64,000 bases of DNA from Acridotheres tristis (taxonomy: Eukaryota > Chordata > Aves > Passeriformes > Sturnidae). The notes below the pieces were generated by a model that was not told where the DNA came from, did not search any database, and worked only from the letters and a program-made list of their open reading frames with translations. The DNA is taken from positions 18,150,643 to 18,214,642 of the forward strand of contig CM072897.1 of assembly GCA_037013685.1 (NCBI GenBank), given 5' to 3'. Numbering within the stretch: position 1 is the first letter of the stretch; every line of letters starts with the position of its first letter. Below are positions 24,646 to 38,004 of this stretch, one piece after another. The translations under genes and the position numbers were made by a program.

Positions 24646-27600
24646 TCTTGGTCCCCAGGACACTTGGATCCCGTTGGAAGCACAGCAGATGGAGCCAGGC
24701 CAGCTCCAGCTGCCTGGCAGGGAAAGGGCAAAGCAGCAGCACCAGTGACCTTGTTGATTTATTCATTAGACAGTGCTTAAAGAAGGGGAGGATTGATTTG
24801 TCTGTCAAATACAACACAAAACCATGTGGCCTGCAAGGGGAGGACTAATTGTGCTGCTGACACACAGGCCAGAACTGACTCACACAGTCAAGCACCTTTT
24901 TATTATGTTTTCCTGCTAGTCAGCTCTTCTTTTCATCTATCCTATTATCTCAGGCAATTTATTGATGCAAAGTCAAATTTAAGTGGTTATTTTGCCTGCG
25001 AAAATGAGGAAAAAATGTCTGAACTGAATACTGTGAGGTGTTGGATCAATCTCTATGTTATGGAACCAGTTAGAAGCCATGCAGCTGTAGGATTCACAGT
25101 AACTAAATGCCTTCAAGGGGCCAAGTCCCTTGTTCAAAAGTACTTTGTGGGCTCTTAGTAAGTATCCCAAAACAGTCAGGTTCTTGGTTCTTGAATCCAA
25201 GGGTTTCTTGAAAGTACTACACTGCCTGCATGCCTTTGAAATCAATGCCAGAGCTGCTTTAAAGATTAAAAAAAAAAAAGAAAACTTTTTGTATGTACAG
25301 TGTGATCGCTCTGAGGCTGCTGTTCTTGAAAACTGGCGAGGGCCAAATTTAAATTGGCTGTTTCACATGCAAGTAGTGGCACTGCTGCAGGAGCTCTCCC
25401 AGGCAGCACAAGTGGGCTCTGCCTGTTCCGTGGGCAGCTCAGGCATTGCTGAGCCTACATTAACACTGTGCTGGGATAATGTGTGCCTGGCTGGGTGCAG
25501 CACGGGACAGACGTGAGCTGTGCTCGTGCTGTGCCATGCCAGCCTCCACTGCTGCTCCCTGAGCAAGCTGCTCTCCATCTTTGTGAGAAAGATGTGGCAT
25601 TGTCCTTCCTAAAGACAGCCACCAGTCATGCAGTCACAGAGGTCAGCCTGCTTTTTTCAGTTTCCTGCCTCGATCAGCAGCTTTGCCTGCACTCCAGCAG
25701 AAGGCTTTGGCCTGTTCCCGACAGAGCTGAAGAGGCTCCTGTGCAGGTGGGACACCTTCAGAGACTCCAGCTTTGGTTGGGCCATGGACAGCTCCTGCTA
25801 GTGATTCCTAGCCCAGGCCTTGCTGGCAGGGGGTCAGTGCAGTCATTTGGAAGATTTCCAATAGCTGCAGTGGTGCTGAGCTGAGCCTGCACCCAGCACA
25901 CAAGGAAGAATTAATTGTCTTTACTAATTTGGTTTTGATTCTCCCCCGCTGCTCTGCTAAATGAACCTCAACCCTGATCTTGAAGCAAGTACTTTGCGAA
26001 AATTTGCACCCCTAAAGGATTTGAATAGCCCCTCCTCTCACTTCCAGCCTCTCCTTTCCTTGCAATTTCTGTTCCTCCTCCACAATTTTTTGAAGGCCAT
26101 TTATCCTCTAGCTGTAAAACGTGCCTCTCTCTCCCTTGCTTTAGCTTCTTGCTGCCCACAGGATGTTGAATGTGATTCCATCCTGTATTGCAAAGCTAAT
26201 CACTTTTTAATTATGTAGAGGAGAGGAAGTTGTAAGAGCCTTTCAAAGCCCAGAGTCCTCCTGCAAAGCAGAGGCACTGTGAGCCTGGCATGTTTGTATT
26301 GACAGTGAGCTGTTCCTTTAAGCCACATATTACACCCTCCACCAGTGTTTAGTCATGGACAGAAATGCCAACTGATGGATTCCTGGGCTTTTTTGAAAGC
26401 AAAGGGAGATTCATTTGAACAAGAACTGGATTCCTTTCTCTTGACTCCTCTCATCCCTACTGAGATAAATTAGGGATACTCTCAGCATGAAGGCAACACA
26501 GTTTGGAAAGCCAACTGTTCTGCAGAGGGATTTCAGAAAATCTTGTGGATTTGGCAGGGAGGACATCAGTAAAAATGGCCAACTACCTCCCAAAGGGCAA
26601 AACTCCTCTGGATCAGGGAAAAGCTGCTTGCAGTTTGTTTTGGTGCTTTCTGTCTCGGTATGGGGCTTTTAGGACTTTAGAGGGAGTAATGAATCAAGGG
26701 ACTCAACCTACTCTTAAGACTTCCTTTTTGCTGTCATGCTCATGTGGAAAAGTAATAGCAAAGGCCTGTGAGAGCTCCATTAATGTCTCTTATTCATACT
26801 GCCTGGTTTATGGGTAGTCACTAAATTGGATGCTGCTAATAGATGCATCTTGTGCTTACTTCTCTTATAGCTATGCCCTGTTGCTTCTCCCTTCTTTCCT
26901 GTCCAAATCATCTATATATATATAAATATTCTGCATTCATGTAGCACCTGGCAGTCAGAGATAGGCTTAGGGAGCAGCAGTGGAGTCTGCCATGGGGCCC
27001 TGACCCTTTTCTGTATCCCAGATGAATGTTCCACTGGGCTGAATTTTCGAGTCATTGCAGAGTTTTTCTCACCTTCCCCGCCCTCCCAAAACAAGTTCAC
27101 AGAGCAATTGCAAGCATTTCTTATAGGTGAGAACACCTTTTTACCCAAGCCATTCAGGTAATTCAAGGGCAGATAGAGAAACAGGTCTGGGATCTCCAGT
27201 TGCTGGGTCATTGTGTCATAGTAGATCACACTCTACTCTCTATGGTGAGATTGAGACGGAGCAACTGCAGGCTTGGATACTTACCTGGATTTCTGTGAGT
27301 GGCTGCTCAAAGGGAAAATCCTGTGTGACCACATGTTCTGTTTATTCTCTGCACCTGAGCTATGACAAGGTTGGAAAAGCAACAGAAGTACAACTTTCCT
27401 GGCAGCATCCTGGAGAGACTGGGGTGAGAAAGCCCAGGAATGGGTAAGTCTGAAGGACAGACATGCCTGGCAAAAAAATGACAGGCTGACTTGAGCTATT
27501 GGCATGAAGGTTTGGGGGAAAAGGTGAAAGGGGAGTTAAGATGGTGAGGGACAGGAAGGAGGAATGTGAAGATTTCTGTCCCAGTACCGTACCTATCTAG

Positions 27601-30600
27601 AAAGACAAACTTGGATGGGTGTGTTCAGCCTGCCTTGCCTCTGTTTCCTGTTCTGACATATGGTGAGTGATTCTCAGCTATCATATGGATGCAGCTCTGC
27701 CTGGGGGGACTGCTATCTGCTGAGTGTTTGTTGTGATGCTTGGTGTGAAAGAAGGGCCAAGCCCCCTTTATTGACACTATATTGTACCACCAGCCAGCAA
27801 ACAGCTGTGTACAACTTCAGAAGTCTTTCTGCCCCAAGAGAGGCCCACGATTAAATCCTCATCCACTCTCCTGAGGACAAGAAGGCCCTGGAGTTGTGGC
27901 AGTATCTTTCCCTGGCCAGGCTGTGTGTTAGCAGTTCATTTACATGTTAGCCAGGGCTGCAGGCCTCACTGCCAGCCTGAGAGTCAGCCAGAGCAGTGAT
28001 GCATTCAGCTGGCAGCCTGGGCTTCAAATGCTCTACAAGGCAGTTCATCTCTTGATCTCGAAAAGACAAAAGTAATGAACCTCTTGAAAGAAGGTTGCTG
28101 TTTTTCCTGTTGTACTACCACGATGTTTGGACAGTGGTTAGAGAAGGCTGGAGTCAAAGTAAGAAGCTGTTGAATGAATAAATCGGCTTAGAGGGCTTTG
28201 TAGCGATTTATTTCACTCTTTGGTCCTTTGGGCTTGTGTGCTGCTCATAAATGAGCTTATTATTCTATCATGATTCATAGCTCTGTGGCAGAAGCAGAGG
28301 GTAGATGTTCCACCAGGGAAGACAGAGGGACTAGAGATGGAGCATTTGGAGTGGAGATCAGGCAGAGGTCACCTGGAACATGAGGGGAGAGGGTCACCTG
28401 TGGCTGCAGGCAGCCTGTGAGCGACAGGGCTGATGGATCACAGTGTGGGTGGTGAGGGAGACAACCATCCCTGATCAAGGTTTAATTTTGTGGCTGCTCT
28501 TTGGCATTCATTTTAGAGATATCTGAGATCTCTCAGTGACAGGAAAGTGCTTTGTACATCTACTGATAGAAAGCTTAGCAATGGGTTACATACAGTCTGT
28601 CTTTAGGGAGACTTCAACCCTCCCATCTGTATCCTGAGACTTCTCTCTTCTAACTCCACTGCTCGCAACAGCCATTTCAGCCTTTCCTCATATCAGAGGC
28701 AGTTTCTTATTGAGATGTTCTGCCCTAGCACGCACCGAGGCACCTCAGAAGTCCCTCATGCTCCCCTTAGCATGTATGACATGATGTCCTACTTACAGTG
28801 CTGCACAGCTGGTTTCTGCATGTTGGGGGGCCCTCTGTCACTGGAGATTAACGCTGCAAACAGGAATTTGCTTGAGATGGGGCTTCAAGATGTCCTAGCC
28901 CATTATCTGTGTGTCTGATCTAATCTGTCAGTCAGTCTCCCTGGCAAGGGAGCAGCAGCATGTGCCAGGCTGCTTAGCCAGATGCTGTGGTATATTTGGT
29001 GTTCCAGAGCTGTCAAAGGAAAAAAGAGAAGCCCTGGCCTTTAGCACCTCCCTTTGTTTTTCCAGCATGAGGCTGAATTGCATCTGAAGGGCTGGTGTAC
29101 AGCTCTGTGTTTAGAGAGTGAGCAGGTGGGCTTTATTCTCTGTGCCCAGGTCACAGGAGCCTGAAACATGCTGTCCACACCTAGCCCCTGTGCTCAGTGA
29201 TGTCCTTTATGTCCCAGAGACCTCATGAGCAAAGGCATCTTGGCAGAGCCCGGCAGCTGCTGCTGTGGATGTGGTTTCTCAGCCTTGACCTTGGGAGGCT
29301 TTCTTTGCACATCCTTCTCCCTGGAATCACAGTGGAATTCTGGTCTTGTTTGTTTTTCCTGTGGCCAAATGCAGGGGTTATTCTGTTCAGGAACTTGCCT
29401 GCAGTGGCCCAAGGCACAGGAGTGTTTGAGAACAGCCCTTCTCAGGGTGTTCACGGAGATGCTGGCCTGTAATGCCTCAAAAACAACTTTGATGGAAGAC
29501 TGAGCCTCCAGCAGTGCATTACTTCATGATACAGGGCAATGAGGTGCAGGTTCTGTTCTCTGTGTCTATTGTTGAAGTTGAGATTCATCCCACCCAAGCT
29601 GGGGAATGCAGATAAACTGTGAGTGCAGCTCTGTGTGCTGCTGGTATTGAAGTCACAGCTCTCAGGGAGAGAGAGAAATCAGCTCATCTGAGGCCACTTG
29701 CCTTCTGGCTATGTTCTCCAACTTGCTGGTTGTAAAATGATGGGATGATTATTCCCTGGTATTCCCTTGGGTGTACAGATAATAGAGGTAAATGCAGGTG
29801 TCTGACCCCAGACAGGAGCACCCTTTGAAGTGTATCAAGAGGAAAATCATTCATCATGGCCCTGTGGCTCTGTTGTAGCTCCTGGTGCAGTGTGGTGATG
29901 GTGGACAGCCTTGTGAAGGTTTGTGCAGGTAGTTTAGGTGTTCAGGTGTATTTGAGGGTGCTTTGCTTGTCTTTGCCTAAATCAGAGCATCCATGCAGCC
30001 AAGCATTCCTTCTCCTGAAGTGGTAAATAGTGGATGCCTGAGGATGTATGTAGGAACAGGATAAGCATGTAGTGACACTTATTAATATATTTTCTCCATC
30101 TCCAGAGATTTTACATTCTTAGCCAAATGTCCTTTCCTACAATCAGTAGCTCTAGGTGGGATTTTCTCCCTTGAATTTGTTCAGTTGCTCTTTCAGCTTA
30201 CAAGAATTTCTAGCATCAAGCCCCCTGAAACAAGGAGTTCCACTGCTCAAATCCTGTTGGTGTCCAAAACACAAGACTTTGTGTTGGCTTCTTTAGTGAA
30301 GCAAACCTAGTAACTCAAAGAGCTGAAAATCCCTGGGCAGATATCACGGATGCTTCTGAAAAGTGAATGGCTTTCTATGGAAGTGAGTCAGCAGAGTGTT
30401 GCTTGTAGCTTAAGAAATACTTTCAAGGCTTCTGGCATAAGTATGTCTTCTGAAAACCAGGCTTTAGTTTGTATCTGTGTGGGCTCCAGGACTCTGGGAG
30501 TTCCCACAGGATGAATCTGCAGGCTGCTGTTTCTTCAGTCAGCTGGGAGCCAGGCTAGAAAGGAGAATGAGTTCATTTCCTCTTCTCATGGGTTACAGTC

Positions 30601-30630
30601 ACTGTGGCAGTGCAGCCACAGGTGCCTGCG
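24646..30630. other. Unique non-coding sequence, no gene seen
   Basis: Simple sequence is limited to a poly-A run near 25,268-25,279 and a short TA run at 26,909-26,925. Frames of 100-133 codons occur at 24.8-25.9 kb and 26.5-27.5 kb on both strands and are not recognised. No transposon is identified. Confidence 0.5.
26909..26925. repeat. Short (TA)n simple repeat
   Basis: A run of alternating T/A followed by AAATATT; about seven dinucleotides. Confidence 0.6.
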
Positions 30631-30670
30631 CGGGGGACAAGCTGTAGATGCGGGGGACAGGCTGTGTCTG
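30631..30670 (+). repeat. 20-bp tandem duplication
   Basis: Two adjacent 20-base units, each starting CGGGGGACA(A/G)GCTGT, differ at a few positions. It is locally CpG-containing in an otherwise CpG-poor region. Confidence 0.6.
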
Positions 30671-33600
30671 ACCTGTGCAGTGCTGCAGCAATGCTGGTGC
30701 AGAGCAGTCAGGTATTCATTGTGTGATTGACGCCTTTGCCCGAAGCTGAAGGGAGCACCGCAGCCTTTTGTTTGGGAAGGGACTCAAATGGGACAAGGGA
30801 GAGCACAGAGAGTGATTTGGTTGTGAGAAATGTAAATGAAGGCTCTGCTGATACCACAGGAGCTCTCAGCAGACTCATCAATCCCTCTGACCCAATACCT
30901 AAGCTGAAAAGAGGGCATTTACATTTCAAAGAGAGGGAGAAGGTGTGCAGAGTGAGGCAGATTCTTCATTTGGTGATCCTTGGATAGGTTAAAGAGGCAA
31001 GAACTGCCTTCTCCCCTGTGCTTCAGTCACATGTGCAAACCATGCGACTGTGCTTTCAGAAACGCTTGGGATCAAGAGGTCTCCATCAGGAAGACAACTC
31101 CAATTCAGGGTGCACATAGATTGATGTCACTTTGTCAGAGCTGCACCTGCTTATGCCAGCTCTGAGGGTGGCTGAGGGCCAGGCAGCACTTGGGTAATCA
31201 GATGGGAAATAAGGAAGTGACTTTGATTAAAGCTGAGAGACAACATGTGGGGGAACAGTGGGAGGACCCACTCTGAGCCACTGGAAGGGAAATCTACTGG
31301 AAAAAAATTATGGGGAAGGATTTCTGGTGTTTAAATGGGTGAAATAATAAGAAAAGAAGGGCTCAGAGAAGGCTGCAAGTGATTTGGAGATATGATTGTT
31401 TGGGACAGTAGCAGGAAAACAGCCAAATTCTCCTGTCATCATGTTTCAGACCCACTGTGGGCAAGTGGCATGGCAGTTTTGGGAAGAAATGACAGAATAC
31501 TAAACCCCAAAGACTTCTCCTAGCAGAGGGTCCTTCTCTTTGGGAATAAATCTGATCCTGGGATGTGCCAAGCACTGTTGGATGTCTAAGGTCCTCCTTA
31601 GTCCAGAGCTCGGGGTTTGGGCCTGTGCTGTGGAAAGCTCATGCTGGGTTATTGGTTGAGCCTCTGGGGACTCACAGGGGACAGTGACACGGCTGCAGTG
31701 GGGGAGGCAGAACTCCCTGGGAATGCTTCTGTGACACTGGTGAGCACATCAGGCTCTGGGGCCAGGAAAGTTCCAAGCCTGTGAATTTGTTCCTCAGAAT
31801 AACTTCTTAGCTGTATATTTGACTTGCCCAAAACAAGTTTGTTGTTTCAGTGAAGCACGTTCCCTCTGGTAGCCAAAATGTGTATAAGATGGAGGTGTGC
31901 AGTGGGTGAAGGAGGAAACTCTGGCTGAACAGACAGAACAGTCACCAAAGCTTCCTCTAACCACACCTAATGAGGTGGGACTCGTTAGAGCCATTGGCTT
32001 TAGGCAGGAGGAGAGCTGGGGGGTGTGCAGCTCTGGGGGACACAACCTGCATTGAAGCCTCAGGCAAACCATTTGAGCCCCTGTTTGATTGAGTCCCTCT
32101 GAAGGGAGGTAGAGTCTGCCACACATACCCACTGTAATGAGAATGAGCAAACCCAGAACAGCTGGCTGGAGCATATGGAGCATCCAGAAGGGAAAAAAGC
32201 TGAAATAATTCCCTTTTCTCTGCTCTTTGCTTACCCTGGCCCTAATTCAGCAGCACACTGGGGACTGTGCTCATCTTTAGGCCTGCACTTTAGATCCCAG
32301 TGATTTCCCTTTTACTATCAACTTAATGAGTTCTTTGGGCAGATAAGCACCTGCCTGAGTGCAGTTGGGATACAGCATCTTTAATCACAGATTCCATAAG
32401 GAATCTGGCTCCCCCATGATCACCTGACTCCTCTGTGGAGTCAGGTGGGAGTCCAGCCTGCACCTTTGCTCTTGGATAGAACTGGATCTGTAGATGGGCC
32501 TTGGTAAAGAAGGCAAGGAAGAAACACAGGAATGAAGTTATCTTGTCACTCACAGTTAGCTAATGGTCCACTTTCTGGGCTCTGATGTTTTTATTTTTCC
32601 TTAGAGTTTCTCAGGTTTTTGACTTTGGAATCAAATAGTTTCCTTCATCTGTACACTGCACATGTGGGAATAATTGCTCTAGGAGGCTCAGATGTGGCAG
32701 GTTTGCTTCAGAGAGTTTGGTAAATCTTTTTCACTCTTTTCCATGGCTTTTTCCATCTCCATCAGGAGGGACAGAAGGGCACAAGCATAATTGTTCCCCA
32801 TTGCCAGTATTTCTGCAGCAGAGCAGTGACAGAAGCACTGAATTGTGCCATAAGCAACATATATGTGTATATGAAAAATGGGAATGTGGCATAAATGATC
32901 TCACTCATCTTTTCTGGCTTTGATGTCCAAGAGAGGATAATTATCAGCTGCTCTTGCACAGAATGCACTGATGAAATTGGGGAGAGTCTGGCAGAAACCA
33001 GGAAGAGGAGCAGAGGAATTCACAGGAAAGTTGCTTACTCCTTATTGGAAATCCCTGGGTGTATGTGCACATAAGCACGTGTGCATGGGTTTTGCACTTG
33101 CATCAGCATTTTTGGGTGGGCTGTGAAGAAAATTTCCTAAGCAGTCTGCACCTCCTGCTAAGCAAAAGCCGGCCTGAACATTTGTTATGTTAGTAAAATG
33201 CATCTTTGTGGTACCCTTTAAGCAGCTGCCTCATTTTAGATAAAAATCTGTTCGTGATTTTTTTAAGGCTCTTGCAATTTATTGGCTCCTCTGATATCCT
33301 AAACCTATTCGTTTTCTACCCATCCACAAAACCTTCCAGAGAAACAGAATTGACAAGACCTGAATGTCTAATAAAAAGCCCTGAGCAGGAATGAAAACAA
33401 CCAAATAAAGTTAAAAAAAAAATCAACAAAACAAAAGCTGGCCTAAGGGTTTCAGGCTCTACTTTGTACAGCATAAGAAGGAGGTATAAAAGTCGAGCTG
33501 TTTTTACCTCTGTATCTCCCTTTTATTCAGAGCATCCCTGAGCACTCGAGCTCCCAGTGGATGGACTGAGATCATAACCTGGAACTTTGTGACTGCTTGG

Positions 33601-34515
33601 GGCAGCACTCAGCCTGAAGTGAGGCAGAGCAGCTGCAGCTTTGGTCATTCTCACCATCAAGTGCTGCAGGTTGGGATCCCGTGGCCCCCAGCTCTCCTTT
33701 GGCTGCTGTTGAGCAAAGGCCAAAGGAGACAACACAACAGAGAGAGCCTGGAACAGGAAAGAATTTTTCAGCAACACCCAGCATTGACATTGCAAGACAT
33801 TTCTCAGCTCCCAGGCAGAAGCAAAGCCTTGCTATTACCTGCTATTCTCAAAGGTGCATTTCATCTCTATTCAAATAGTCATTTGACACCAGATTTTTAA
33901 ATACAGTCTCCAGAAGGCTTTAATGTTAACATTAAAAAGATAATGAAAACAGGCAAACAGACAAATCATGATGCCCAGTGCTCTGCTTCCTCATTGATAA
34001 AACATGAGAACAGCTTCCCCCCCTGCAAGATTTTGCCTTTCCAGACTGCTAGTCATTTATGGTTTTATTTATGAAAAGAAGAAAAAATGAGTTTCCATCA
34101 CAGCCCCTAAGCATAATAGAAAGGGAAAGCTTTCATGCATTCTGCATGGGGCTGTGCTGTCAGGCTGTGCAAGTGGGTAATAACGTGATTTCTTTCGTTC
34201 CAGCCCAAAACCTGCCTTCCAGTTTGATCACAGAGCTCAAAAATATGTTTGCATTTGATAATATCCCTGTTCTGCTCATCCACAACTTCCTGCTTTGTGC
34301 TTGTTTGCCTTTGCACTGTTTCTGGGGTGGTGCATCCCTGTCTGAGGCACTGCTGTGTGCATTGTTGCTGTTAACTACTGTAAGGCAGATAATTATCCTG
34401 AGAGGCCCCGACTGTTCCAGGCTCAGTGCATGTAAGAGCCGGCCTCTGTCTGAGGAGCTAAAGGTCTGAACAGGCAAGGCAGATAGAAGTGTTATCAGTC
34501 TTATTTTTACTGAGA
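30671..34515. other. Unique non-coding sequence, no gene seen
   Basis: No gene or recognisable transposon. An A-rich patch at 33,396-33,436 includes AATAAAG followed almost immediately by ten A residues; it was considered as a retrocopy tail and not accepted. Frames of up to 137 codons near 32.0 and 34.1-34.6 kb lie on opposite strands and are unrecognised. Confidence 0.5.
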
Positions 34516-34570
34516 GCTTAAATGTCCTGCTGCAGGTCACCCAGGGAGCCTGTGCTGGAATCATGCCTGG
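34516..34570 (+). repeat. Possible short MIR-like relic
   Basis: 'GCTTAAATGTCCTGCTGCAG', 'GGTCACCCAGGGAGCC' and 'TGTGCTGGAATCATG' resemble the central MIR-like segment ('GGTTAAGTGACTTGCCCAAG', 'GGTCACACAG'). Only about 55 bases match, so this is tentative. Confidence 0.25.
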
Positions 34571-35399
34571 CATACAGATTTCTCAGGGTTTATTTCAACA
34601 TCTAAGCCAGGCTCTTCGTTAAGGAAGGCAGGTGTGAGAATGCTGCCCCTGTGTGAGCCTGGCTGCAGTTCTGGGCTGCATTTGGATGTGACCTCCTGGT
34701 CTGAGCACATCTGCAAGGAGCTTTGGGTGCTGGAATAAAGGAGCAAACAGCAGCTCCAAGGTGCAGCTCAGGTGGATTGCAGAGCTCTGAGCAGCTCAAG
34801 GACAGAGCCTTCAACAAGATGGCAAAGGCTGTAGTGCTTGTACTTCAGCTCTCCCTGGTTCTGACTGCTACACAAACCTGGGCAGCACTTGTGGAATAGA
34901 GAGGATGGTGATTGCTCTGATTTTAGGCTGATGAAGAACACAGTCTTGTGGCTGGTGTGCTTTGTTGTGTGGGCCTTGATGTTCAGAAGCAGCGAAGAAC
35001 CTCAAATTTTGCATCAAAGCTAATGTTTAAAGTGTTGTTGCAACACGTTGAAATGTTGTCACAAAATACATGTTTTAAAACCACTCTGAGGTGCACAGGT
35101 TCCTGTGTGATGGGAACTGCCTGTGATGAGTGATGAGTCCACCTAGAAGAAAGACTGTCCTGCAGAGCTCCTTTCTGCCAGAATGGTCTGGAGGAAAAGT
35201 GATTTTCCCACTAATTCCCTTCTGCCAGGCCGGGAAGTTCCCTGGGCTGTGTCTGTGCTGTATCTGAGGCTGTGGAAATTATTTCCCTGGAGCTGAAAGC
35301 CTGGGCAGTGTAGGGGTCCTCTGCTCTGTTTGGTGAGGAAATGCTGTACAATAGTTTTGTCTGTCATTGACTGGGAACTAGACACAGCTGGGGCCCTAA
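34571..35399. other. Unique non-coding sequence, no gene seen
   Basis: Moderate GC, no repeat or exon recognised. Confidence 0.5.
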
Positions 35400-37480
35400 T
35401 ATCACAGAATTAGCACAACTACCTTGCTTAGCTAATAGTTCTTTTAAATGTTTAAAACAATTTTCCTTGGCTTCTCTAGTCTGCTTTTCCGTTGTCTGCA
35501 AGCACAAAATTCAATTTTCTTAAGTGTCAATTTTTATCTAAAATAAAATACTTATTAGCAGTCCCAATGCATTTCAATGTAACTTTGTTTTTTGAAATGA
35601 TTTCACAAAACTCTTTACATGTATAATTGAAATTGACTTTAATTTGAAACTGTGCCTTAACAGAGTTACTATTTCTGCAATGTGCCCCAGCTCATTTCTC
35701 AAGGAAATTGTTATTTCTGTTGCTGCAACTGGAAGGACATAAGGTACGTGCTCGAGCTGGAGCCCCAGAGTTTGAGGAACTTTGGCCAGCTGTGACTGTA
35801 GAATTTTTGAAGCCTGTGCTCGTGTTTTCAGCTTGCTCTCAGCATGTGCTGTGGTGAGGATACATCTCTGTAGAGCTTTCTGTGAAATGCTGGCCTTGAA
35901 GTAGTAATGCTCATGGTTTCCTGAGAAGTAAATAGTTTGTATCAGCGGCTGACTTGGATTAAGGCACGAGAATTAATTGAAATGTGAAGGCAGATATTTG
36001 AGAGCTAATGCATAATGTTGAATGCAATTCCTTTCCATTCTTTTGGATACAATGTGTTCTGGGATTAAAATTGCTGTTATGGTCAAATAATTTCTCTTCA
36101 ACCCCCCTTAGTAACTTAGCTTTAATGTGTTTTGCCATTGTTTTAATTTTAAAAACTCTATCATTAAAAAGCTTTTAGCATGCTGTGAAAGGACCCTTAA
36201 TGTGGGGTACTGGAAGTGCCTTCCTGTGTTGGACAGCCTGAAAGAGCTTAAAAATTGCTGCTGAACAATCCAATCCTCTTCCCCTGCACCAAAGTCACTT
36301 CCAGCAGCTTAAGAACATTTTTAAAAACCCCCTTTTCAAATGTAGTATATGCAAGGGCCCTGTGGGAAAGCTGAATCACTTTGGGAGATGAGTTTAAAAA
36401 GATTTAAAATTTTGCAATGCAGCATCCTTGATCAAAGGATGATATATCCATGGGATACTTGCTGTATGATATATTCCTGTATTCCATTGGCCTTGGGAAT
36501 TACAACTCCATGTACAAATGAACGTTACCAGTTACAAGTGGAGACACTTTGCCAATATTGAAATAATTGCATTACAGTAAATCTTTAACTTTTAAAAATA
36601 TTCCAAATGAAGTTTCAGCACTACTTTCAAAGTCATTATGAAGACAATGGGTTGCTTCCTATTCAGCTTTGGAGTTATAAATGATTATTGAAAATACTTT
36701 TATATTTCCAAAGGTTGTAGCATAGAGACAGCAAATAAAATTGTCCTTTTCTAGGATGTCTTTATTTCCTGTACTGAAAAAGAAGTTAATATATTTTTGT
36801 CAATAAACAAAGATTTTGCCTTATGAAGATGCAGCATTTTAGCTACGAGTTAATCTTGTAGAAACAACGTTATTTAATTTGCTACCGATTCAAGGGATCT
36901 CTGCAAACAACTAAATAGTGGTGGTGTGTGCCTTTGTGATTTCACAGAAGCCACTTTGTTACTCTGTATTTGCAGGCAATAATCCATTTCAGAAATGTTC
37001 TGTACTAACCTTTACAAGGTTTTGTTTGTGGGCTGTCTCCCATCTGAGTCCACCACAAGCAACAGAGAAACTTCTGCAAAACCTATCATGAGTCTTGTGA
37101 CAATTATAGGTGCCTTCAATGATTCATGCAAAATCATTTCTCTACTCAGTTTAGAAAACACCAAATCTTCAGGAGATGTGCCTTGAGTTATTGCTCTAGT
37201 GCTGCTGGCAGTGCCATTGAGGTTGTTACCCAGGCAAGATAAAGGGAAGTAAATAGTTCTCAGATTAATTTTTTATTAGAGATCTGTTTTTTTGTTCCGA
37301 GTCATTCTGGTTCATGGGCCAGCATCCCTCCAGATAATGGGACTTTGGATTCAGGCCATGGTAAATATATTTAGAGATCAACAGGCTCAGAAAATGTGAT
37401 AATCTGGGTGAATTTAGCTTTTAAAAATCTTGCTGTGATCGTTGAGGTGATTTCTGTATGAAATCTGTGAAGACTTTTAG
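35400..37480. other. AT-rich domain, possible cluster of conserved elements
   Basis: About 2 kb of strongly AT-rich, CpG-poor, non-repetitive sequence, for example AAAATAAAATACTTATTAGC near 35,540, CTTAATGTGG near 36,195 and TTATTTAATTTGCTACCG near 36,870. No long frame occurs (maximum about 70 codons). The absence of simple repeats despite high AT suggests ancient constrained sequence; this is inferred, not shown. Confidence 0.3.
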
Positions 37481-37525
37481 GGTCCGTTAGTCTTGAGGAT
37501 ATTGCACAAATATGAACTACTGCTG

Positions 37526-37558
37526 TTTGAGATCACTTAGCCAACCCTTGATCTCAAA
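37526..37558. repeat. 10-bp inverted repeat (hairpin)
   Basis: TTTGAGATCA at 37,526-37,535 pairs exactly with TGATCTCAAA at 37,549-37,558 across 13 bases. Small stem-loop; function unknown. Confidence 0.65.
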
Positions 37559-37858
37559 CAACAAGGAAGTCTGGGGAAATGAAGCAGGCTTTGCAAGGCA
37601 GCCTGAGTCACACAGTCTCTGGGGGAGTGAGCATTTGAAGTACCTTCCTCAGTCAGTTCCAGTCCTTCAACTTGGATTCATTGATTTTCTCCATCCGCCA
37701 GCTCTAACCTCACTGCAGGATTGGAGGGAGGGCCTGTGCTGGCTTTTGAGGAAATCTTCCTCCCTTTTGTCCCCAAAAACTCCTGTCTGTTTCTCATCCT
37801 GAGCTATAAGAGAGCTCATTATTTCTGCTGTGCTGCCAGCAGCTCTCCTGCTGCATCA

Positions 37859-37896
37859 GGAACAGGCAGGAATTCTGGGAACAGGCAGGAATTCCC
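37859..37896 (+). repeat. 19-bp tandem duplication
   Basis: GGAACAGGCAGGAATTC occurs twice with a period of 19 bases (starts at 37,859 and 37,878). A recent local slippage-type duplication. Confidence 0.7.
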
Positions 37897-37984
37897 AGCA
37901 CAGGGATGGAGCTTCCCTCTATGCTGAGGCAGCTGAGAGTGGGCAAATATTGTCACAGGGCTCTGGGGCAGCCTTCATTTAAAA

Positions 37985-38004
37985 AGTTTGAGGGCCCTCA
38001 AACT
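37985..38004. repeat. 20-bp perfect palindrome
   Basis: AGTTTGAGGG is followed with no spacer by its exact reverse complement CCCTCAAACT. The next outer pair (A/C) does not match, so the symmetry is exactly 20 bp with GGGCCC at the centre. It does not lie at a transposon end that I recognise. Confidence 0.85.

Noticed and set aside
33396..33436. AATAAAG followed by an A-run, resembling the tail of a processed pseudogene
   Set aside because: Only about three bases separate the signal from the A-run, whereas 10-30 is usual. No gene-like body lies upstream and no flanking duplication was found.
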